64,000 nt of DNA from Elymus sibiricus (taxonomy: Eukaryota; Streptophyta; Magnoliopsida; Poales; Poaceae), in the NCBI GenBank assembly GCA_039707655.1, contig CM077672.1:456484390-456548389 (forward strand), given 5' to 3'. The notes beneath the pieces are model-generated. The model was not told where the DNA came from and did no database searches. It saw only the letters and a program-made list of their open reading frames with translations. Shown one piece after another: positions 33,866-45,716 of this stretch; position 1 is the first letter of the stretch; the number at the start of each line of letters is the position of its first letter. A program made the translations under genes and the position numbers.

Positions 33866-35520
33866 TGTGATGCCCCCGACTCAATCGTGCACTAATCATA
33901 CACGCAAATGCGCACGATCAAGCCCAGGGACTCACGGGAAGATATCACAACACAACTCTAGACACAAAATAAAATAATACAAGCTTTATATTACAAGCCA
34001 GGGGCCTCGAGGGCTCAAATACATAAGCTCGAGTTACACAAGAGTCAGCGAAAGCATCAGTATCTGAGTACAGACATAATTAGACAAGTTTGCCTTAAGA
34101 AGGCTGAGCAAAACAACGACATCTAGATCGAAAAGGCGCAGGCCTCCTGCCTGGGAGCCTCCTAACTACTCCTGGTCGTCAGTCTCCACGTAGTAGTAAG
34201 CTCCATCGGGGTAGTAGTAGTAATCGACGGGATCAACTGGCTCCGGGGCTCCGTTATCTGATCGCAGCAATTGGGTATGGGGAAAAAGGGGTAGCAAAGC
34301 AACCGTGAGTACTCATCCAAAGTACTCGCCAGACTTACATCAGATCTATGCTAAGTATGCATCGGTATCAAAGGGAAGGGGCTGTATCTGTGGACTATAC
34401 TGCAGAAATGCCAGAATAGAAGGAAAGGCCTAGCCTATCGAAGACTAGCATCTTGCAGCGTCTTGCAGCATTGGAAGAGTGCAGATTAGCATATAAAAGT
34501 AATAGTAACAAGTATAATAGTAGCCATGCCCAAAGATCCTTCCTCGACTCCCTGCGAGAAAGCGATCCCGGAGCTATCAAATTATTAAGTAACACAGGTA
34601 TCCAGTTCTAGTTGTAGTAGACCGGGATACAACAGCGAGCGTCCGTTATCGTGGACACGGCTATTTGAATAGATAATTTCCTTGCAGGGGTGCAGCAACT
34701 TACCCAACACGCTCGATTAACTCTGGCCGGACACACTTTTCCTGGTCATGCCCGGCCTCGGCTGATCGACACGCCGTAGTCCTACCTAGGCTCCGCAGAG
34801 AGGTCCCTGCCGGTCTACATCCTAAGCGCTCAGGGGTCTTGGGCCCATCGCCCTTTGCACTCTGGGTCGTTGTGAGCAGGGTGGATACCAGCACCACCTC
34901 TCTCCTGGATGGCGCGATCCGACCGTGCCACAAGGCTGAACTGGACGTCTGACAGAGCTTTTGGAAGAAACGTACGACGCCGAGTGCTAACCCGCGTGGT
35001 GGTTAGTGCGAAAACGCCAGAGGCCTACTCAGAACGCATATCCAAACCCTTAGTGTATTGGGAGCTCACGGAGACGAGCAGTGATTCATGATCAGTGATC
35101 CTGTCGCCCCGTCTCGTGGACTTACGGCAAGGGCCAGGCCCATCCCTCTCCTGGGGCGGTCTGCCTACCCGGGCGTGCCACATAATTATCTCGCGGGTAC
35201 CCTCACGGTCAAACTGACTTCACATCTCTTGCGGGTACCCCTCGGGGTCGACCCGACTTCAACCAGGGACTGAGGTAAAAACATGGTAACCGTGTGTCCA
35301 TAACATCAAGGGGGAATCCGAGGAATCACCCTAGATGGATTCCCACTCGATGTATCCGTCAAGGTGAACTTGGAGGAATCGCCCTCGATGGGTTCACACG
35401 TGAGGGGTTGCATGACAGAGGCATCATCGGAGGTGGTGAAAGAGGAATCACCCTCGGTAACCCACAACCGACTAGCTACGCTACAGAGATATAATCAGGA
35501 GTGATGTAGGAGGTATCACC

Positions 35521-37026
35521 TGATACGTCCATTTTGCATCATGTTTTGCTACTGTTATTTATATTGTTTTTAATCATTATAACACTTTTTGGAGTTATTC
35601 TAATGCCTTTTCTCTCTTAATATGCAAGATTCACACAAGCAGGGAGAATGCTGGCAGCTGGAATTCTGAACCTGAAAAAGCTCTCTCAAGATACCTATTC
35701 TGCACATCTCCAAATGAGCTGAAATTTTTTGGAGAATTATTTTGGAATATATAAAAAATATTGGAAGCAAAAAGTACCAAAGGGGGCCACCCAGGTGCCC
35801 ACGAGGCACCAGGGCGTGCCACCCCCCCCCCCCCCAGGCGTGCCCTGGTACCTCGTGGGGCCCCTGGCCCACTTCTGGGGGAAAATTTTGTTTTTGCCAC
35901 TCTAGCTTTTGCCAATTTTCCATATGCCACTCTAGATTCTGACATTTCTCTTTTGCCACTATTAGCTTTTGACAATTATCACAATTGCCATTTCGTCGGG
36001 GATACTTCCCTCCGGGAGGGGGAAATCGTCGCCATCGACATCACCAGCGACCCTCTCATTGTGGGAGGGCCAATCTTCATTAACATCTTCACCAGCACCA
36101 TCTCATCTCAAACCCTAGTTCATCTCTTGTATTCTATCTTTGTCTCAAAACCTCAGATTGGTACCTGTGGGTTGCTAGTAGTGTTGATTACACTTTGTAG
36201 TTGATGCTAGTTGGTTTATTTGGTGGAAGATTATATGTTTAGATCTATTATGCTATTCAATACCCTACTGATCATGGGCATGTTGATGATGTGTGAGTAG
36301 TTACTTTTGTTCTTGAGGACATGGGAGAAGTCTTGTCATAAGTAATCATGTGAATTTGGTATTCGTTCGATATTTTGATGATGTGTATGTTGCGATTCTC
36401 TTAGTGGTGTTATGTGAATGTCGACTACATGACACTTCACCATATTTGGGCCTAAGGGAATGCATTTTGGAGTAGTAATTAGATGATGGGTTGCTAGAGT
36501 GACAGAAGCTTAAACCCTAGTTTATGCGCTATTCCGTAAGGGACTGATTTGGATCCATATGTTTAATGCTATGGTTAGAGTAATCTTAATTCTTCTTTCA
36601 TAGTTGCGGATGCTTGCGAGAGGGGGTAATCATAAGTGGGAGGCTTGTCCAAGTAAGGGCGGCAGCCAAGCACCGGTCCACCCACATATCAAATTATCAA
36701 AGTAGCGAACGCGAATCAAACCAACATGATGAAAGTGACTAGATGAAATTCCCATGTGTCCCCGAGAACGCTTTACTTACTATAAGAGATCGTTTCAGGC
36801 TGTCCTTTGCTACAAAAAGGATTGGGCTATATTGCAGCACTCTTTATTACTATTGTTACTTGTTACAAATTATCTTGCTATCAAACTACTCGTTACCGAT
36901 AATTTCAGTGCTTGCAGAAAATACCTTGCTGAAAACTGCTTGTCATTTCCTTCTGCTCCTCGTTGGGTTCGACACTCTTACTTATAGAAAGGACTACGAT
37001 TGATCCCCTATACTTGTGGGTCATCA
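35521..37026 (+). repeat. 5' LTR of element F2 with a replaced promoter segment
   Basis: 1506 bp. It matches the 3' LTR and the F1 LTR except for about 118 bp at 35879-35996. There the TATA and leader are replaced by three imperfect copies of a tgccactctagcttttgcca motif. The promoter hairpin itself (35795-35864) is retained. Confidence 0.88.
35795..35864 (+). promoter_or_regulatory. LTR promoter hairpin, F2 5' LTR (TATA missing)
   Basis: Arms cccacgaggcaccagggc and gccctggtacctcgtggg around a long C run. The tatataag found 30-40 bp downstream in F1 and the F2 3' LTR is absent here. Confidence 0.6.
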
Positions 37027-37132
37027 AGACTCTTTTCTGGCACCGTTGCCGGGGAGTGAAGCGCCTTTGGTGAGTGGAATTTGGTAAGGAAACATTTATA
37101 TTACGTGCTGAAATTTACTGTCACTTGTCACT

Positions 37133-37714
37133 ATGGAAAGTAATCCTTTGAGGGGTTTGTTCGGGGTATCTTCACCTCGACCGGAAACACCAAAAGTTGC
37201 TCCTCAACCTACTGCACCTACTGAAAATATTGAATATGAAATTCCTTCGGGTATGATAGAGAAACTGCTAGCTAATCCTTATACAGGAGATGGAACAATA
37301 CATCCTGATATGCACTTGATCTATGTGGATGAAATTTGTGGATTATTTAAGCTTGCAGGTTTATCCGGAGACGGAGTTAAGAAGAAAGTATTCCCTTTAT
37401 CTTTGGGGGTAAAAGCATTGACATGGTATAGGCTATGTGATGATACCGATACATGGGACTGGAACCGATTGAAACTGGAATTACATCAGAAATTTTATCC
37501 TATGCATTTGGTTCATCGTGATCGGAATTATATATATAATTTTTGTCCTCGTGAAGGAGAAAGCATCGCTCAAGCTTGGGGGAGGCTTAAGTACATGATG
37601 TACACATGCCCAATCATGAGCTCACATAGGAAATTATCTTACAGAATTTTTATGCTCGGCTTTCTCATGATAATCAAAATACTCTCGATTCTTCTTCGAC
37701 TGGCTGCTTTATGA
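37133..37714 (+). pseudogene. F2 gag (frameshifted into pol)
   Basis: MESNPLRGLFGVSSPRPE begins shortly after the primer-binding site. The capsid-like core is clear (FPLSLGVKALTWYRLC, LKLELHQKFYP, GESIAQAWGRLKYM). The frame is lost at the T5 run at about 37646-37651. The next frame carries on the expected sequence ([14 protein letters not shown]), then [12 protein letters not shown], so a one-base indel separates gag from the rest of the polyprotein. Structural protein of the virus-like particle. Confidence 0.8.
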
Positions 37715-40620
37715 AGAAAACTATTGAATTCAGATGGGATCTTCTGGATAGAATTAAACGCAACTCTAAAGATTGGGAACTCGACAAAGGTAATGAGTCA
37801 GGTATAATACTTGAGTTCGATTGTGTTAAATCTTTTATGACTACCGATGCCTTTCATAAGTTTAGCACTAAATATGGACTTGACTCTGAGATAGTAGCTT
37901 CCTTTTGTGAATCATTTGCTACTCATGTTGATCTCCCTAAGGAGAAGTGGTTTAAATATCACCCCCCTATTAAAGAAAAGATTGAGGAACCTGTTAGTAT
38001 TAAAGAAGAAACAATTGTTTACCATGTTGATCCAGTTGTGCGTACCGCTTATATTGAGAAACCACCTTTTCCTGTTAGGATTAAGGAACATGCTAAAGTT
38101 TCAACTGTGGTTAACAAAAGTCACATTAGAGCACCTAGACCCTCTGAACAAATTAAAGTTGAACCTAATGTTGCTATGGTTAAAGATCTCTTGGTTGATA
38201 ATATAGATGGGCATGTTATTTACTTCTGCGATGAAGCAGCTAGAATTGCTAAACCTGATTCTAAAGATAAAAACAAACCCGTTGTGGGCATGCCTGTTGT
38301 CTCAGTTAAAATAGGAGATCATTGTTATCATGGCTTATGTGATTTGGGTGCTAGTGTGAGTGCTATTCCATTTACCTTATATCAAGAAATTACGAATGAT
38401 ATTGCACCTGCTGAACTTGAGGACATTGATGTCACTATTAAACTTGCAAACAGGGATACCATTACACCGCTTGGGATCGTTAGAGATGTTGAAGTCTTGT
38501 GTGGAAAAATCAAATACCCTACTGATTTTCTAGTCCTTGGTTCTCCACAAGATGATTTTTGTCCCATTATATTTGGTAGACCTTTCTTGAACACTGTTAA
38601 TGCCAAGATTGATTGCGCTAAAGAAATTGTTAGTGTTGATTTTGGTGGTATGTCTCATGAGTTTAATTTCTCTAAATTTCGTAGACAACCTCATGATAAA
38701 GAATTGCCTAGTAAAGATGAAATTATTGGTCTTGCTTCTATTGCCGTACCTCCTACTGATCCGTTAGAACAATATTTGCTAGACCACGAAAATGATATGC
38801 ATATGAATGAAAGAAATGAAATAGATAGAATGTTCTTTGATCAGCCACCCATCCTTAAACATAACTTGCCTATTGAAACTCTTGGAGGTCCTCCTCCACC
38901 TAAGGGTGATCCTGTATTCGAATTGAAGCAATTGCCTGATACATTGAAATATGCTTATCTTGATGAAAAGAAGATATATCATGTTATTATTAGTGCTAAC
39001 CTTTCAACACATGAAGAAAAGATATTACAAAAAACTCTGAGGAAGCACCAAGCTGCTATCGGATATACTCTTGATGATCTTAAGAGCATTAGTCCCACTC
39101 TATGTCAGCACAAAATTAATATGGAGCCTGATGCCAAACCAGTTGTCGACCACCAACGACGATTAAATCCTAAGATGAAGGAGGTGGTAAGAACTGAAAT
39201 ATTAAAACTTCTGGAAGCAGGTATAATCTATCCCATAGCTGATAGTAGATGGGTAAGTCCTGTTCATTGTGTCCCTAAGAAAGGGGGTATTACCGTTGTC
39301 CCCAATGATAAAAATGAACTCATTCCACAAAGAATTGTAACTGGTTATAGGATGGTAATTGATTTTAGAAAATTAAACAAAGCTACTAGAAAAGATCATT
39401 ACCCCTTACCTTTCATTGATCAAATGTTAGAAAGATTGTCTAAGCATACACACTTTTGTTTCCTAGATGGTTATTCTGGTTTTTCTCAAATACCCGTAGC
39501 ACAATCTGATCAAGAGAAAACCACCTTTACTTGTCCTTTTGGAACTTATGCTTATAGACGTATGCCTTTTGGTTTATCCAATGCAGCTGCTACCTTTCAA
39601 AGATGTATGACTGCTATATTCTCTGACTTTTGTGAAAAGATTGTTGAGGTATTTATGGATGATTTTTCCGTTGATGGAACTTCTTTTGATGATTGCTTAA
39701 GCAACCTTGATCGAGTTTTGCAGAGATGTGAAGAAACTAATCTTGTCTTGAATTGGGAGAAGTGCCACTTTATGGTGAATGAAGGTATTGTCTTGGGGCA
39801 TAAAATTTCTGAGAGAGGTATTGAAGTTGAGAAAGCTAAGGTTGATGCCATTGAGAAAATGCCATGTCCTAAAGATATTAAAGGTATAAGAAGTTTCCTT
39901 GGTCATGCTGGTTTCTATAGGAGGTTTATTAAAGACTTCTCTAAAATTTCTAGGCCTCTTACCAATCTTTTGCAAAAAGATGTTCCATTTGTTTTTGATG
40001 ATGATTGTCTAGAAGCCTTTGAAACACTTAATAAAGCCTCAACCACTGCACCCATTGTTCAACCACCTGATTGGAACTTGCCTTTTGAAATTATGTGTGA
40101 TGCTAGTGATTATGCTGTTGGTGCTATTCTAGGACAGAGAGTTGATAAGAAATTAAATGTTATCCATTATGCTAGTAAAACTCTAGACAGTGCCCAAAGA
40201 AATTATGCTACTACTGAAAAAGAATTTCTAGCAGTTGTGTTTGCATGTGATAAGTTCAGATCCTACATAGTTGATTCTAAAGTAACTGTTCACACTGATC
40301 ATGCTGCTATTAAATATCTTATGGAAAAGAAATATGCTAAACCTAGACTAATTAGGTGGGTTCTATTGCTACAAGAATTTGACTTGCATATTATTGATAG
40401 AAAGGGAGCTGAGAATCCCGTAGCAGATAATTTGTCTAGAATTGAAAATGTTCTTGATGACCCACTTCCTATTAATGATGATTTCCCTGATGAACAATTA
40501 GCTGTCATAAATGCTTCTCGTAATACTCCTTGGTATGCAGACTATGCTAATTACATTGTTGCTAAATACATACCACCTAGTTTCACATACCAACAAAAGA
40601 AAAAGTTCTTTTATGATTAA
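37711..40620 (+). CDS. F2 pol: protease, reverse transcriptase, RNase H
   Basis: Open for 969 codons. The gag C-terminus and linker (residues ~1-190) are followed by an aspartic protease with [15 protein letters not shown] (~209-223) and an RT with [25 protein letters not shown] and the catalytic FMDDFSV. RNase H follows ([42 protein letters not shown]). It ends at a TAA (40618-40620) immediately before integrase. Sequence on both sides is in the same frame (KFFYD*RHYFWDD), so this is a point nonsense mutation, probably TTA to TAA. Converts element RNA to DNA. Confidence 0.9.
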   Translation: MKKTIEFRWDLLDRIKRNSKDWELDKGNESGIILEFDCVKSFMTTDAFHKFSTKYGLDSEIVASFCESFATHVDLPKEKWFKYHPPIKEKIEEPVSIKEETIVYHVDPVVRTAYIEKPPFPVRIKEHAKVSTVVNKSHIRAPRPSEQIKVEPNVAMVKDLLVDNIDGHVIYFCDEAARIAKPDSKDKNKPVVGMPVVSVKIGDHCYHGLCDLGASVSAIPFTLYQEITNDIAPAELEDIDVTIKLANRDTITPLGIVRDVEVLCGKIKYPTDFLVLGSPQDDFCPIIFGRPFLNTVNAKIDCAKEIVSVDFGGMSHEFNFSKFRRQPHDKELPSKDEIIGLASIAVPPTDPLEQYLLDHENDMHMNERNEIDRMFFDQPPILKHNLPIETLGGPPPPKGDPVFELKQLPDTLKYAYLDEKKIYHVIISANLSTHEEKILQKTLRKHQAAIGYTLDDLKSISPTLCQHKINMEPDAKPVVDHQRRLNPKMKEVVRTEILKLLEAGIIYPIADSRWVSPVHCVPKKGGITVVPNDKNELIPQRIVTGYRMVIDFRKLNKATRKDHYPLPFIDQMLERLSKHTHFCFLDGYSGFSQIPVAQSDQEKTTFTCPFGTYAYRRMPFGLSNAAATFQRCMTAIFSDFCEKIVEVFMDDFSVDGTSFDDCLSNLDRVLQRCEETNLVLNWEKCHFMVNEGIVLGHKISERGIEVEKAKVDAIEKMPCPKDIKGIRSFLGHAGFYRRFIKDFSKISRPLTNLLQKDVPFVFDDDCLEAFETLNKASTTAPIVQPPDWNLPFEIMCDASDYAVGAILGQRVDKKLNVIHYASKTLDSAQRNYATTEKEFLAVVFACDKFRSYIVDSKVTVHTDHAAIKYLMEKKYAKPRLIRWVLLLQEFDLHIIDRKGAENPVADNLSRIENVLDDPLPINDDFPDEQLAVINASRNTPWYADYANYIVAKYIPPSFTYQQKKKFFYD

Positions 40621-41858
40621 AGACATTACTTCTGGGATGACCCACATCTTTATAAAGAAGGAGTAGATGGTATTATTAGGCGTTGTATACCTGAGCATGA
40701 ACAGGAACAGATCCTATGGAAGTGTCACTCCGAAGCTTATGGAGGACACCATGCGGGAGACAGAATTGCACATAAGGTATTGCAATCTGGTTTTTATTGG
40801 CCTACTCTTTTCAAGGATGCTCATAAGTTTGTCTCATCTTGTGATGAATGTCAAAGAATTGGTAATGTTGGTAGATGTCAGGAAATGCCTATGAATTATT
40901 CACTTGCTGTTGAACCATTTGATGTTTGGGGATTTGATTATATGGGACCTTTTTCTAAATCCAACGGGTATACTCATATTTTAGTTGCTATTGATTACGT
41001 TACTAAGTGGGTAGAAGCTATTCCAGCTAGTAGTGCTGATCATAACACTTCTATTAAAATGCTTAAAGATGTTATTTTCCCAAGGTTTGGAGTCCCTAGA
41101 TATTTAATAACTGATGGTGGTTCACATTTTATTCATGGTGCATTCCGTAAATTACTTGCTAAATATGATGTCAACCATAGAATTGCATCTCCATATCACC
41201 CTCAAACTAGTGGTCAAGTTGAATTGAGCAATAGAGAAATAAATTAATTTTGCAAAAAACAGTTAATAGATCTAGAAAAAATTGGTCTAAGAAACTTGAC
41301 GATGCATTGTGGGCTTATAGAACCGCTTATAAAAATCACATGGGTATGTCTCCTTATAAAATGGTTTATGGAAAAGCATGTCATTTACCTCTTGAGTTAG
41401 AACATAAAGCATATTGGGCAATTAAAGAACTGAATTATGATTTTAAACTTGCCGGTGAAAAGAGGTTATTTGATATTAGCTCATTAGATGAATGGAAAAC
41501 CCAAGCTTATGAAAATGCCAAATTATTTAAAGAAAAGGTTAAAAGATGGCATGATAGAAGAATTCAAAAACGGGAATTCAAAGTAGGTGAGCAAGTTCTA
41601 TTGTACAATTCTCATTTGAGATTCTTTGCAGGAAAACTTCTCTCTAAATGGGAAGGACCGTATATCATCGCAGAAGTTTATCGCTCCGGAGCCATCAAAA
41701 TAAATAACTCCGAAGGCACTAATTCGAGAGTGGTGAATGGGCAAAGAATTAAGCATTATATTTTAGGTACCCCCATTAATGTTGAAACTAATATTATTGA
41801 AACCATTACACCGGAAGAATACATAAGAGAGACCTTCCGGAACACTCCAGAACCCTGA
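40621..41858 (+). pseudogene. F2 integrase (one-base frameshift)
   Basis: Continues the pol frame: HHCC zinc finger ([16 protein letters not shown] … CDECQ), then D,D,E residues in [16 protein letters not shown] and QVELSNRE. The frame fails at about 41240-41247, where one A appears lost. The continuation from 41250 ([19 protein letters not shown]) to TGA 41858 supplies the C-terminal region ([17 protein letters not shown], a GPY/F-type module). No chromodomain is visible, as expected for Athila. Confidence 0.85.
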
Positions 41859-41980
41859 AAAGGAAGAGGTATGTGATACGGTAAGTAAACCGACGCCAAA
41901 AATTCCATAAAAATATTTTCTGTCAGTTTTGGAATATTTAGAAAAATACAAAAATAAGAAACAGCCGGGGGGACCCACCT

Positions 41981-42120
41981 GGTGCCCACGAGGCACCAGG
42001 GCGCGCCACCCCCCCCCCCCCAGGCGCGCCCTGGTACCTCGTGGGCCCCACGTGTGCCTTTCCGACTCCGTTTTTCTTCTGTATTACTTGTTTTGCAAGA
42101 TAAAAAATCTTTATATATAC
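41981..42120 (+). promoter_or_regulatory. Internal copy of the LTR promoter hairpin plus TATA-like box, upstream of F2 ORF3
   Basis: Between the integrase stop (41858) and the ORF3 start (42202) lies the same GC-rich inverted repeat as in the LTRs (41981-42048; arms cccacgaggcaccagggcgc and gcgccctggtacctcgtggg around a C-run loop). ctttatatatac (about 42109-42120) lies 65 bp further on and 82 bp before the ATG. In the LTRs this hairpin-TATA pair marks the promoter, so an internal promoter for ORF3 is a reasonable inference. Confidence 0.5.
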
Positions 42121-42201
42121 TACCAGATGTTTTGACCACCGTATCACAGAAATCTCCAATGTTCTTGTTTCGTGCTATTTTTCTGACAGATCTAGATTGT
42201 A

Positions 42202-42627
42202 ATGGCTCCCCAAAAGCTTCGTGCCAAGCACCGCATTGTGCAATCATCGCCAGGCAAACGCCCCTACAGCGAGGTCTACTATGAGTTATCGTCGGGGGAA
42301 GAAGACAATGGCAAAGAGGACAAGGTCGAGGAAGTTGCAGGAGCCCAGGCTCCAGAAGGAGGGCAAGCCATCCCCATGGAGGAGAACGCAGAGAAGGGAG
42401 ATATCCTTCAACCTTTTTATGATCATCTCTCTCCATCCGTAATTGAAGCCCTAAAAGTCTTTGAAATAGTTAGTGTTCAAAATACATCTCTCACTCGCGA
42501 AGTTATTTTGTTGGAGGAGCAAAACATCGCCCTTCGAAGCATCAACCGTAGATTGATGTATCTGCTTGAGCTGAAGGACAAGCTTGCCACTGCACCATCA
42601 CCACCATCACCGAAGAAGGAAACTTGA
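42202..42627 (+). CDS. F2 additional ORF3 (141 aa), acidic with C-terminal coiled coil
   Basis: Intact: MAPQKLRAKHRIVQSSPGKR gives a basic N-terminus, then an acidic Ser/Glu-rich middle (SSGEEDNGKEDKVEE). A leucine/isoleucine heptad pattern (about residues 90-128: LTREVILLEEQ, RSINRRLMYLLELKDKL) suggests a coiled coil. It ends SPPSPKKET. It occupies the place where some Athila elements carry an env-like ORF, but I see no signal peptide or membrane span, so it is not an envelope protein. No known domain recognised. Confidence 0.6.
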   Translation: MAPQKLRAKHRIVQSSPGKRPYSEVYYELSSGEEDNGKEDKVEEVAGAQAPEGGQAIPMEENAEKGDILQPFYDHLSPSVIEALKVFEIVSVQNTSLTREVILLEEQNIALRSINRRLMYLLELKDKLATAPSPPSPKKET

Positions 42628-44198
42628 GCACATGGGTATGGGCACTCCCCTTGGCTTGTGCCAAGCTTGGGGGAGGTGCCCCGGTATCGTATCACCATCA
42701 CTTTTATTATCTTTACCTATTTTTAGTTCGATCCTTAGTTATTTCGTGATCTAGTTGAATAAAAGTTTAGTATGATCTATTTTCAAGTGTTAGTTTTGTG
42801 ATCCATCTATCTATGTAATCGAGTTGAGAGTTATATAATAAAGAGTAGTTTAAGTTTTTTCCTCTTTACTTTCATGTTCCAATTCTAGCAATGAAAATAA
42901 TGAAAAAGATCATATGCTAATCTTATGTAAAGTAATGACATCACATAAAGAAAAGTATAAGTGGTAAAATTTATTGGAAGTTAACAAACATAGTATTAGT
43001 CAACGATGCAATTCATGAAAGAATTAATAAGGGAAGAGAAGATTCACATGCAAATATACTATCTTGGACATCTTTTATGATTGTGAGCCCCCATTAAGTA
43101 TTTTATGCCAAATTGTTGAAGTTGGACAAGGAAGACAACATAATGAATTATGTTTGTTCATATTCACATAGAAGTTATATTGTTATAGATCCTCCAACAT
43201 GTGGTGCTTGTCCAATATCTTTGCTAGCCAAAAATTCGCACCAAGTAGAGATACTACTTGTGCATCCAAAACCCTTAAACCCAGTTTCATGTCATGAGAG
43301 TCCACTATATCTACCTATGGATTGAATAAGATCCTTCAAGTAAGTTGTCATCGGTGCAAAACGCAATAAAAATTGCCTCTAATTATGTCTGAACTTTTAT
43401 TGTAAGGGAAATAAGCGTTGTACGAACTTCTGATGGTAAAGAAATAAAAGCGACGGACTGCATAATAAAGGTTGCTATCACAAGGGGCAATATAACGTGA
43501 CGTTCCTTTGCATTAAGAGCTCTTGCATCCAACAACAAAAAGCGCATGACAACCTCTGCTTCCCTCTGCGAAGGGCCTATCCTTTACTTTTATGTATTTA
43601 CTTTTTATGCAAGAGTCAATAGTGTTCTCCTCTATTTCCTTTTTATTTTTCTCTTTTGCAAGCATCATGTGGTGGGGAAAGATCTAGGCACATATATCCA
43701 GTTGGATATGAGTGATCATGAGTTATTATTGTTGACATCACCCTTGAGGTGAATAAGTTGGGAGGCAAAATCACAAGCCCCTATCTTTCTATGTGTCTGG
43801 CTGAAACTTTTTGCTCCATATATATGCCGTGAGTGTTAGCAATCATAGAAGACTAAATGATGGTTGAGTATGTGGACTTGCTAAATAGCTCCTACATGAG
43901 ACCCTTCCTGAAAATATGATGAATTGTAATTGCATTGTTGACTGAGAACATAGTTTGTTAGTTTTCAAGAAAGTTTATGCCTTATACTCCATTGTTGTGA
44001 TGAATTGTTACTTGCTCATGGGAAGTTTATGATAATAAATCTTGCTATTATGATAATAAATATTGCTGTTATAATAATGATCATGATGCTTCTATGTCCG
44101 TATTTTGTTTTTATCGACACCTCTCTCTCTAAACATGTGGACATGATTATCGATATCGGCTTTCGCTTGAGGACAAGCGAGGTCTAAGCTTGGGGAGT
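42628..44198. other. F2 non-coding 3' internal region and polypurine tract
   Basis: Starts with gccaagcttgggggaggtgc (42660), a polypurine-tract-like motif. 43060-44180 is homologous to 28900-29990 of E and, in reverse, to 51800-52870 of H. The stem-loop GCTTG-AGGA-CAAGC is at 44165-44178, and the polypurine tract aagcttggggagt at 44186-44198 abuts the LTR. No credible ORF. Confidence 0.65.
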
Positions 44199-45716
44199 TG
44201 ATACGTCCATTTTGCATCATGTTTTTCTATTGTTATTTATATTTTTTTAATCATTATAACACTTTTTGGAGTAATTCTAATGCCTTTTCTCTCTTAATAT
44301 GCAAGATTCACACAAGGAGGGAGAATGCCGGCAGCTGGAATTCTGGACCTGAAAAAGCTCTATCAAGATACCTATTATGCACATCTCCAAATGAGCTGAA
44401 ATTTTCTGGAGAATTATTTTGGAATATGTAAAAAATATTGGTAGCAAAAAGTACCAAAGGGGTCCACCCAGGTGCCCACGAGGCACCAGGGCGCGCCACC
44501 CCCCCCAGGCGCGCCCTGGTACCTCGTGGGGCCCCTGGCCCACTTTTGGCCCCCATTTTCTGGTATATAAGTGCATTTGACCTAAAAAAAATAAGGTGAG
44601 GACTTTTGGGACGGTGCGCCGCCGTCTCGAGGCGGAACTTGGGCAGGAGCACTTTTGCTCTCCGGCGGAGAGATTCCGCCGGGGATACATCCCTCCGGGA
44701 GGGGGAAATCGTCGCCATCGACATCACCAGCGACCCTCTCATCGTGGGAGGGCAAATCTTCATCAACATATTCACCAGCACCATCTCATCTCAAACCCTA
44801 GTTCATCTCTTGTATTCAATCTTTGTCTCAAAACCTCAGATTGGTACCTGTGGGTTGCTAGTAGTGTTGATTACACTTTGTAGTTGATGCTAGTTGGTTT
44901 ATTTGGTGGAAGATTATATGTTCAGATCTATTATGCTATTCAATACCCTACTGATCATGGGCATGTTGATGATGTGTGAGTAGTTACTTTTGTTCTTGAG
45001 GACATGGGAGAAGTCTTGTCATAAGTAATCATGTGAATTTGGTATTCGTTTGATATTTTTATGATGTGTATGTTGTGATTCTCTTAGTGGTGTTATGTGA
45101 ACGTCGACTACATGACACTTCACCATCTTTGGGCCTAAGGGAATGCATTGTGGAGTAGTAATTAGATGATGGGTTTCTAGAGTGACAGAAGCTTAAACCC
45201 TAGTTTTTGCGCTATTCCGTAAGGGACTGATTTGTATCCATATGTTTAATGCTATGGTTAGAGTAATCTTAATTCTTCTTTCGTAGTTGCGGATGCTTGC
45301 GAGAGGGGGTAATCATAAGTGGGAGGCTTGTCCATGTAAGGGCAGCACCCAAGCACCGGTCCACCCACATATCAAATTATCAAAGTAGCGAACGCGAATC
45401 AAACAAACATGATGAAAGTGACTAGATGAAATTCCCATGTGTCCTCGAGAACGCTTTACTTACTATAAGAGATCATTTCGGCCTGTCCTTTGCTACAAAA
45501 AGGATTGGGCTATATTGCTGCACTCTTTATTACTATTGTTACTTGTTTGTTGTTACAAATTATCTTGCTATCAAACTACTCGTTACCGATAATTTCAGTG
45601 CTTGCAGAAAATACCTTGCTGAAAACCGCTTGTCATTTCCTTCTGCTCCTCGTTGGGTTCGACACTCTTACTTATCGAAAGGACTATGATTGATCCCCTA
45701 TACTTGTGGGTCATCA
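44199..45716 (+). repeat. 3' LTR of element F2 (1518 bp)
   Basis: Starts TGATACGTCCATTTTGCATC and ends TACTTGTGGGTCATCA. Promoter hairpin 44471-44533 and TATA tatataag at 44564-44571 are intact, unlike the 5' LTR. Confidence 0.92.
44471..44571 (+). promoter_or_regulatory. LTR promoter hairpin plus TATA box, F2 3' LTR
   Basis: Best example of the inverted repeat: arms cacgaggcaccagggcgcgc and gcgcgccctggtacctcgtg with one mismatch and a C7 loop. tatataag lies about 30 bp downstream. Confidence 0.7.

Larger units (their letters stand above)
35521..45716 (+). mobile_element. Element F2: complete Athila-like Gypsy retrotransposon with an extra ORF
   Basis: Perfect TSD tcacc (35516-35520 and 45717-45721). 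5' LTR 35521-37026, gag, protease-RT-RNase H, integrase, an additional ORF at 42202-42627, a conserved non-coding block, polypurine tract, and 3' LTR 44199-45716. Coding is almost intact, with one nonsense codon and two single-base frameshifts. The PBS has one mismatch (tggcaccgttgccgggga). Confidence 0.93.

Noticed and set aside
42202..42627. Envelope-like gene in F2
   Set aside because: Position fits env of some Athila elements, but there is no signal peptide, transmembrane span or cysteine pattern; the protein is small, acidic and coiled coil.
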